Shown here one piece after another: positions 56,663 through 64,000 of a DNA stretch of 64,000 nucleotides. Both the position numbers and the translations under genes were made by a program. The notes beneath the pieces were generated by a model. The model saw nothing but the letters and a program-made list of their open reading frames with translations, did no database searches and had not been told where the DNA came from. Source of the stretch: Rhyacophila brunnea (lineage: Eukaryota; Arthropoda; Insecta; Trichoptera; Rhyacophilidae); contig JAGYXB010001043.1 in the NCBI GenBank assembly GCA_022495005.1, positions 1 to 64,000 on the forward strand, read 5' to 3'. Each line of letters opens with the position of its first letter. Within the stretch, counting starts at the first letter, position 1.

Positions 56663-57937
56663 TAACCAACACAGTGGCGGCCGGTGATAATAAAATTAGG
56701 GAGTGCAAATAAAGACATGCATTTTTCTTTTCGTGGTATTGGAAAAAAATCTGCAATAGCCTTCGTGGTGGAGGTAGGCGTATGCTAAACGACGCTTACA
56801 TTCACGAACAGCATTTATTTGTTGTCAAAGTTACAAAGTTCAAGTCTCTGGTATGATAAGTATGCAAAAGGCAATAGGTACACACATTTTTAGATTTTTA
56901 TTGTACCTAATTACACTTCATATGTGCTGACATAGTTACCATGTTTGTCACTCGTAACTTCCATAAATCGTAACTGATGTAAGTATTTTAGACGTGTGTC
57001 ATTGAGAAAAAGCCGTAAAATCCTCATTTGTCATCCCACATCATTCTCATATGCGCGTTGTATCATTTTTATAAATACTGGGCATGGATCATTAATTTTC
57101 CAACGGGATATCACTTGTATTAAAAATTTGCCACTTTTGTACACCTCCACTCCAAAATTGCACTCCAAATGGGACTGATTTGAAAGACATCCAACATCAA
57201 AAATAATAGTAAGTATAAGTAGGTATATTGTATGTATTATGTTACCGACTTACTTTTCTGTAGATTTATTTATATTAAAATTATTTAGTGTTTAATTTTG
57301 AAATGTAAAATAATTATAAAATCGTATTTGTATGGTGAGATGGCTGTACCTAACTTAATTATCACAATATTACTCTAATCGATATGTTGATTGATTCAAT
57401 ATTATTAATATGGCACATCAAACAACAGAGCATTTACCTCATAACGTCATAACGTATGAAATAATAATATACATAGTATTTTTAAATACTGCGCGGGAAC
57501 CTTTTACCTACTTCATACGTACGTACAATAATATTATTAGAAACGCGCTAGTCAATCGCGACATCTATCAGTTATACTTGAAGCACTAGGAGGGGGAACA
57601 TTGCTCAAAGCAAGGTAAAAATTGTACGTTCAGTGAGGTTACATTTCGGCAGCATGCAAAAAAATCGTCTACGGTCGGGCACTCGGGCAGTACAGGTCGT
57701 CTTTCGAACATTCAACAAATACTATGAAAGACGTACAAGTATACACATCTCCAGCTCAGCGGCTGGTTAAAAATACGCCAGAAATACTTACGTGGATGCG
57801 CTTAGCGGACGGGCGACAAATTAAAGATATTTTACAATAATTAATTATTACAATAAATGTAGTTATTTGAATACGTACATATTATTAAATAATAATTTGG
57901 GAGATCAGTGCACATTTGCTCCTATACAAGAGCCGTC
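56663..57937. other. no recognised feature
   Basis: A second GGTGGAGGTAGGC word near 56766 may be a hAT-A scrap. The rest shows nothing. Confidence 0.4.
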
Positions 57938-58207
57938 CCTGAACCAACACCATAATTGATAATTGTCAAAAAATACCCGTCTATCAATAAAATATCTAAA
58001 ATTATGCAATTAATTGAATATTTTACTGATAGAATAATATTTTTTATCTAATATAGTTTGGTTAAGACCGAGCTTAATGAATTTAAAAAAAATGAACCAA
58101 CAATATGTGTAATACGTACTTATTCTTAATCCAACGAAAACAAATAATGAATAAATAAACAAAGTATGAATGAAAAAGTATGTACAATTTTGTCGTATCG
58201 CCCAAGG

Positions 58208-58965
58208 ACATTAATATGGACGAAGCATCTGGAAAAAAAAATGACACTCACTTTTTTGTCGGGTCTGCCGAATGGCATAATCTGTTCTAACGCCATTACA
58301 ATAAAGGTGATATTGCTATAAATTCCCGATTCTTTTGTCGGGTCTGCCGAATGGCATAATTCATATTGTAATATCAATATCGTTCGCTCAAATGAACATT
58401 GTCACTAGAAACACTGTTCTAACGCCATTACAATAAAGGTGATATTGCTATAAATTCCCGATGCGTGATATCGCATAACGGAAATTGCGAAATTTTGTCA
58501 CGTGACGTCTACCTATAGGTACATGTGCGAATGTTGCTTGCGCGAATTTACTTGCTAGCTACTGTACTGAGTGCGTTCTGTGACGCATCAGTGAAACGCC
58601 AAATAATTTTCAACTGTAGGCGCGTGGCGACGAAATTTTGGACTCGCTGCCATTCAGTGAGAGAATGTCGAGCCAGAAACACGTCACTTTGCTGCGTGAT
58701 GGCGACGGGTCAATTAATTCTAAAATCGTGTAAAGATGACTAAAAACGTTACCCATTTACTTAAAAAAGAAACATGTCAATGAATATATTATTATTGTTA
58801 CTAATAGAACAATAAACAGAACATAAAATGGACGTATGTTGGATTTATATGACAAATAATATTTCGTTTGACAGGCGTCATTTGCACCCGCGACCCGCAA
58901 TCCGCGCATCGCCTAGCAACGATCTTTTTAGACCGTGCCTCAACTTATGCATGGCTAATGTCATT
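58208..58965 (-). mobile_element. hAT-B MITE nested in hAT-A
   Basis: In minus orientation: ACATTAATATGGACGAAGCA at the left (terminal CAATG lost) and TAATGTCATTG at the right. The duplication GCCCAAGG/GCCCAAGG flanks it (58200-58207, 58966-58973, the first base shared with the element end). The body repeats ACGCCATTACAATAAAGGTG and a TCGGGTCTGCCGAATGGCAT unit twice. A TTAA-1 element sits inside. Confidence 0.85.
58575..58960 (+). mobile_element. TTAA-1 element nested in hAT-B
   Basis: GACGCATCAGTGAAACGCCA to GACCGTGCCTCAACTTATGC. It interrupts hAT-B after ACTGAGTGCGTT, judged by the copy at 5714-6082. The TTAA flanks are lost. It is the innermost and youngest of three layers. Confidence 0.8.
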
Positions 58966-59097
58966 GCCCAAGGTATACCAAAACTGTTGTATTTTGAATT
59001 AGGCAGGGTTCAATTGATTTTAAATAATTGTAGTTTCAATAATAACAAATTCGTATGACTAACAAAGTTTAATGCGCACTATTTTTGGTGGTCTTAA

Positions 59098-59650
59098 GCG
59101 ATAGCGCTCACAGAACGCGTCGAGCGGGCGAAGTCGGCGAATGCAGTGTTTATTCATAACCATAATCACACGTCTCTTCCCGCGCATTACCCTTCACCTA
59201 TGTAATATGCGGCCCAAGCAGCACAAAATAAATATTATTACAGCGCCTCTCATAACAAAGCAATAACAATATTATATTATTTCGGGCTTGTAATTAAAAT
59301 TTACGACGACATTATTCAACCAGCGATAAACTGAACACGCAATAAAATTAAACAATGATTCTCTGTTATTAAATAATTGCTTTTCGCCCGTCCATCGACA
59401 ACGCCTCGAGCGGCGTAATTTTGGTAGCCGTGTTCAATGAATGGACTCCATTGTATTTTCTTTCATTCGTATCGCCGAGAAGCGGTGATTCACGAAAAAC
59501 GATGATTCATGCGGCGCGCGCGTAAAATGCGTCGTCAAATCCAGTGGGCGCTGGCGTATTTGATTACGTTGTATTTTCGTTGATTTACGCGCCACTTGTA
59601 GAAATTTTGCGCGAGCGCCGCACTCGCTGCGTCAATGGGCTTTATGCCTA
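59098..59650. mobile_element. second insertion in the same hAT-A: GC-rich, weak TIR
   Basis: TTAA (59094-59097) at the left and CTAA (59647-59650) at the right, exactly where hAT-A is broken. The ends show weak inverted similarity (AGCGATAGCGCTCAC, ACGCGTCGAGCGGGCG against the reverse AGGCATAAAGCCC, ACGCAGCGAGTGCGGCG). The interior is GC-rich with many CpGs and matches nothing else here. It is called an insertion because the host MITE joins cleanly across it. Confidence 0.5.
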
Positions 59651-59679
59651 ACAGTCTACCACCACCGTTCGGTACTGAA

Positions 59680-60310
59680 TATCAAAGTGGTAACACTACT
59701 TATTATCATTTTGTAGTAATTATGTGTCCACAGCGCCTATGGTCGGAAGTTATTTGCTCATCTAGCAGTACTAGTAACTAACTATCTCCATTATATAACT
59801 ATCAACAGAAACTGACATCTACCATTGCCACCCACTTGAACGTGTCTTTTCAATTAGGCACTTGTTCTACAATGCATGTGTTGATTCTACTTTGCCGCAT
59901 TTGGACTTCCTCTCACTTTACCGGTTTGCGTTATAGCTTCTCAAAATTTCTGCAGTAGAAGACGCCGCTTAATATCTTTACGCACATTTATTTATGAAAT
60001 GAGTTTCATGCAGATAAAGAATGGGCTTTCGTAATATATGGCTATACTGGGATTCAGAACTCAATTATAATATTATTTATTAAATATTCAATTTTCACTT
60101 ACAATCAGTCAGTATATGATTTCGTAATGATAATATGATTTCGTAATGTTATGATATAACGGGTCTGTAATTACATAACATTGCGAATTAATATTATTTC
60201 ATAATAATTTCAAAATATTATTTCATAATGCGGCCGGTCAGAATCGATTGAACATCTCGCTCGATTACAAGTTACCGTCAAAGACACATCGCACTGAGCT
60301 ACCGTTAGCC
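59680..60310. other. no recognised feature
   Basis: A short repeated ATGATTTCGTAATG-type run lies near 60116-60150. Nothing else. Confidence 0.4.
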
Positions 60311-60704
60311 GGCTCGCACATCACAACTCGCCTCGTGTGCCTGACCGCCATAAATCAAAGCTTCCAAGAACGGGCAGGCGGTGTTCCTTGATAAAACCTC
60401 GCACATCTGCCTAGCGATATCGACATTCGCCGCATCGTGGCTGCTCCGAACGCGGCGACAGTCTGGAGAGTGGAGAGAAATGGCCGTTTGTGCAGCTGTG
60501 CACTTGAGCGGAGTCGACTTTTTTTAGATACAACATGCAGGCTGTAGCAAATGCGACATGTTGCATCTGCGGATCGTCTCGCGTCGCAGTTGCATCGGCC
60601 AATCTGCGAAGCTCCATTTGATAACGTTTGTTTCTTGGTTTACGATGACGTCACATCGACGAATTCGTCGTAAGACGCATGCGGCGAGTTCTGATGTGCG
60701 AGCC
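60311..60704 (+). mobile_element. TIR-2 family MITE, copy 2
   Basis: The ends are GGCTCGCACATCACAACTCG and, in reverse, GGCTCGCACATCAGAACTCG, 22 bp with one change. Colinear with 1001-1396. Non-coding. The frames on the minus strand are not shared by the first copy. Confidence 0.85.
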
Positions 60705-60896
60705 CACTTATATTTATTATATTGAATCGATTGTACCCTTGTAGTTATTTGAAACAGTAAATAAATTCTCGCATAATCCATCATCACGAACAACTACCAT
60801 CGTATCTCATCTGCTATACCTATCCTCTGCCGAACCAAAGAATACGACACATATTATTTAACAATACAAGACAATATTGTTGGTGTCAGTGGCGAA

Positions 60897-61072
60897 GGGT
60901 AAAGGTAAGCTGTTAAGATCCGACAAAAATAGTGCAGACTAAGTATTATCATTCATACGTATTTGTTTTCACTGAACTAGGAATACAACTTCTTAGTTTT
61001 TATAATTCAATTAAACCACGCGTAAACCAAGCCATATTAGATAGTAGTTAAAAAAATATTCGTCTATCTGCA
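60897..61072 (+). mobile_element. hAT-A MITE, left half
   Basis: CAGTGGCGAAGGGTAAAGGT, AAGATCCGACAAAAATAGTG, CATTCATACGTATTTGTTTT and AACCAAGCCATATTAGATA. It stops at the middle of the family sequence. 61073-61762 shows nothing recognised. Confidence 0.8.
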
Positions 61073-61762
61073 AGCCTTTTGGCTGCCAAGCTATTAGTTT
61101 TCTAGTCTTTTTCAAACACATTACCCAGAAAAATTCACCTTTCAAGGCTTCCTATGCCATGACAAAATAATCGCAAAACTGTTGTGTAGCTCTATCAGTA
61201 TCTAGGCATTGGTTCTGCGTTCTGTCCAGGACGCGTATTGCCAAATTCTACATATCACAGCCATTCAGCGGTAGTTTTAGCGCGTACACCGATATAGCTT
61301 TTGTCAACCACATGTCAACGTCACCCATACAGACTGCAGTGCCAAATTCTACTTATTGGCTATCTGTGCGTCACTAGGGACAGTCGAGGAAATAATCATT
61401 ATCCACGTTGTTTTTATTTTAAATTGGTACGGGAAAATGGATTCTTAATCATGTGCTTATTTATATTAAATTAATACCATTAAATGATGACTATATTTGT
61501 AGGTATTATATGCTTAAACAGAGCCAAACCAATATAAGTTTTTTTAAATACCGGTCCAGCATTTTCTTTCTTTTGTCTAAAATTTCACCTCATATAAACA
61601 AAAGGAAAACTATTTTTTTTATTCAAACGAATAATTCAGAAGATTCAAAAATGTAACATTGTTTTTATTGAAAATTCATTGATTGCAAATTAAAGTACCG
61701 CAATTTAGAAAGCGCTTTGGGGAGTATTGTATGAGCCATTAACTAAAGTCGTCGCAATTAGA

Positions 61763-61852
61763 TAGGATTCCTATAGCATAGTGGTCAATGGACGTCGGCG
61801 CGAATCCCGAGAGACGCGAGTTCGAACCCCCAGTTTCTATTGGTTGTATATT
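61763..61852 (+). pseudogene. tRNA-like sequence (tRNA pseudogene or SINE head)
   Basis: TAGCATAGTGGTCAATGGAC resembles box A of Asp/Glu-type tRNAs, and GAGTTCGAACCC is a box B. ATAGGA near 61763 can pair with TTCTAT at 61836-61841 as an acceptor-like stem, but the T stem does not pair. It is therefore not a working tRNA gene. Confidence 0.55.
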
Positions 61853-62001
61853 TTTCAGAAGTGTTTTCAAATTATGTATGTTCAATAAAAAAAATGGAAA
61901 ACACTAAATACTGTACCAGCAATATCTTTTTACTGTTACAATTTTTTTAACATCGTAGTAAATAAATATTGTTGTTTTGATTGTGTATTATTGCGTGAGT
62001 A

Positions 62002-62643
62002 CAATGACATATTAAATGGACAACTCACTTCATACCGGCGCGCACGAGAAATTGTGCATGAAAGTCATTCACAGATGTATAGGTAGATGTCACGTGACCA
62101 TATGACGTATCCATTTCCATTATGCGATACAAGCTTCGAGAATTTATAGTAATATAACCTTTATTGTAATGGCGTATTAGTGTCATGACTCATTGCGTTA
62201 GAAACAGATTCTCGGTTACTTACGACTTCTCGGAGATTAGACGCAAGTGAGCCCAGCGCATCACAGGCGACTGTCCAATGGTTTCTGTCATTCAATTGCA
62301 TTGAATAAACATTATCTTAAAATGGCATTTTATAAATAATAAATAATACTAACACATGAAAAGTGATATCCCATCTTTCTTGGAGTGTTTAGTAGATTTT
62401 TTTTACAATTTTTAACTAGGCACATTGGCATTTTGTAACACAATAATAACGGTGGAGTCGAAACCTGACAGTCAGAAATTTTGCATGGGCAGACCCAGCG
62501 GTGTCGCCAGACCGCTTGCAAGCAGAATGTTCATTTGAGCGTAGGATACCGATATTAAAATATGAATTTCGCCATCCGGCAGACCCGACACAAAGTGAGT
62601 GTCATTTTATGTTCTAGATGCTTCGTCCATATTAATGTCATTG
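62002..62643 (+). mobile_element. hAT-B MITE, long copy with target duplication
   Basis: CAATGACATATTAAATGGAC at the left and the reverse CAATGACATTAATATGGACG at the right, flanked by a perfect 8-bp CGTGAGTA (61994-62001, 62644-62651). About 310 bp in the middle (62215-62525) are not found in the other copies and may be an unrecognised insertion. Confidence 0.9.
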
Positions 62644-62651
62644 CGTGAGTA

Positions 62652-63241
62652 TAAAAAACTCGTCTTCACCGTTCGACAACCGCTGGCGTATTAAACTGAC
62701 ACGGAGATAATAGATAATACAGGCCCATCATTAGTAACTCATGTTTCTCACATCCTACTACCTAGTCGAGATTGTAAAAATACCACTTATGTTTCGTAAG
62801 AGATTCATATAAGCGTTGTTTTTAATCATGTTTAATATGTATAGCTTTTCCGTTCTCGAGTCTCCATAAAACAAATGGCCAGTCGATATATTTTATGTAT
62901 TCTGTGGCATTGAGATTGTGGAATAATATTGTGATTGATTATTGTATAGGTAATATTATTTAGTTTCGAAATGATTTAAGTCAATAATGTTTTTATTGGT
63001 AGTAAAGCGTTGAAGAATTTATGTATGTTTTTTTTATTATCCAATCACTATTAAGTTTTAAGAAGGTCGGTAATAAGATTTTGAATTATGTACTACAACG
63101 TACTGTGCATATTATAACCGCATTGTTTATAAATAAACACAATCTAAATCGAATTATAAAAAAGCCTGTTATAATATCATATTGCGTTAGTTAGTGTTTG
63201 TTAGCGATAGATTATCTACCCGTATTATAGTTGGTATTCAG
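62652..63241. other. no recognised feature
   Basis: AT-rich. Nothing recognised. Confidence 0.4.
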
Positions 63242-63292
63242 CAGTAGCGAAGGGTGGAGGTAGGCTATTAAGATCCGCCATAAATATTACAC
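63242..63292 (+). mobile_element. hAT-A left-end fragment
   Basis: CAGTAGCGAAGGGTGGAGGT and AAGATCCGCCATAAATA. Confidence 0.7.
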
Positions 63293-63582
63293 ATTATTGT
63301 AAAATTAGTCGTATTTTAACAGTCCATCAAATCAACATCAATCAAAACAGTTCTGTGTATTAATTAATTGATTGTGACTACACATTTTATAAATTAAATT
63401 AATAACCAAACAACTACAAATTGGTGACCCCCTTAAATTAAATAATCAGCTACAGTTTGTAATCAAAGTGCAGTTTTTTTTAAATTTCCGTTCCTGGTTC
63501 GATTCAAGTGGAAAAATCGGCACTTTGTTATGAGAGCTTACTCGGAAGAAAACTTGCAATCTCCAACGTTTTTTTTCGGTTT

Positions 63583-63850
63583 TAGGCTCTGCGATCGGAG
63601 CTTACCATAGTTCATACAATTCGATAGACTGGGCGGGGCTACGTGACGTAAAGTTCATATGAACAAAAAAATGAGAATTATTTGAAACATAATCCGACCT
63701 TTATTTACGTCAAGGCGCTGTGGTATATTTTTAAAAACCTTTATAGATTGTTTTGTAATTATCTGTGTAATACAATCCTACACATACGGCATCTCTCGTT
63801 AACAATATAAATTATTTTATAGAATATAATCAAGTGATTATATAAATAAG
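63583..63850 (+). repeat. dispersed repeat O, copy 2
   Basis: TTTAGGCTCTGCGATCGGAG, CCTTTATTTACGTCAAGGCG and CACATACGGCATCTCTCG are colinear with 53141-53420. 63851-64000 shows nothing else. Confidence 0.65.
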
Positions 63851-64000
63851 TCAATATGCAATTAAAAAATATTTTTCTTAATAAGGTAGGCTTCAAATAA
63901 TCGCCTAGTATGGAGTCTTCGCCACTGATACCTATTTACCCCAATTAAATAATTGTTATTATTTCAAACAATTCCGACTCATTTAACCAATAAATAAGAT

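Larger units (their letters stand above)
57938..59679 (+). mobile_element. hAT-A MITE split by nested insertions
   Basis: hAT-A sequence runs from AACCAACACCATAATTGATA to TCGTATCGCCCAAGG (58207), resumes at GCCCAAGGTATACC (58966) and goes to GTGGTCTTAA (59097), then resumes at CAGTCTACCACCACCGTTCG and ends GGTACTG at 59679. When the two gaps are removed the family order is continuous. The left end is missing. Confidence 0.8.
7262..64000 (+). other. inferred first intron of the host gene (continues beyond the window)
   Basis: It opens with GTGAGT at 7262. No plausible acceptor followed by a long open, codon-ordered exon was found to the right end, and most of the interval is transposon debris. 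The extent is inferred from the absence of a recognised second exon. A short exon could have been missed, and separate genes inside the intron cannot be excluded. Confidence 0.4.

Noticed and set aside
61763..61852. Working tRNA gene
   Set aside because: Boxes A and B and a weak acceptor stem are present, but the T stem does not pair and no clear anticodon arm forms.
1..64000. CRISPR arrays, bacterial operons, rRNA genes, integrated virus
   Set aside because: No regular spacer-repeat arrays, Shine-Dalgarno-led gene chains, rRNA cores or viral proteins were seen.

Overview
The window looks like AT-rich nuclear DNA of an arthropod, most likely an insect of the butterfly/moth type. The support is base composition, short TTAGG runs, RTE-like LINE 3' ends, tRNA-headed SINEs, and a very dense population of small TIR elements and MITEs. 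The lepidopteran assignment is an inference. No bacterial features, operons, CRISPR arrays or intact transposon genes were seen.

Only one host gene can be supported. A 5' exon starts after a good splice acceptor (AG at 6526-6527), carries a long 5' UTR, opens at ATG 7193 and codes for 23 residues (MYPSAGAMN, an alanine-rich run, ARHP). It stops at a strong GTGAGT donor at 7262. No continuation exon is recognisable, so 7262 to the right edge is read as more than 56 kb of first intron. Large early introns are common in developmental regulators, but the gene was not identified.

The rest is mainly a layered graveyard of mobile DNA. From left to right: a 558-bp foldback element (199-756), RTE-like LINE ends and a SINE (1.6-3 kb), several hAT elements with intact 8-bp target duplications (5.7-6.1 kb and 8.7-9.6 kb, the latter with another hAT nested inside), a family of about 15 hAT-like MITE loci (hAT-A) spread from 11.6 kb to the right end, eight loci of a TTAA-flanked family (TTAA-1), a 2.83-kb TIR element with reiterated internal motifs (28.4-31.2 kb), a hAT remnant retaining the C-terminal end of its transposase (48.7-50.0 kb), and a multi-level nest at 57.9-59.7 kb. 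Duplicated target sites, and breaks in one family that line up exactly with another, allow several insertions to be ordered in time.

Between the repeats are a few GC-richer or motif-rich islands that repeats do not explain: 19.49-19.66, 22.18-22.29, 23.69-23.94, 27.10-27.34, 33.32-33.56, 46.19-46.40 and 48.17-48.31 kb. The 46.2-kb island has five CAGGTAR heptamers in 203 bp, the sequence bound by the early-embryo activator Zelda in flies. These islands are the best candidates for regulatory DNA of the host gene.
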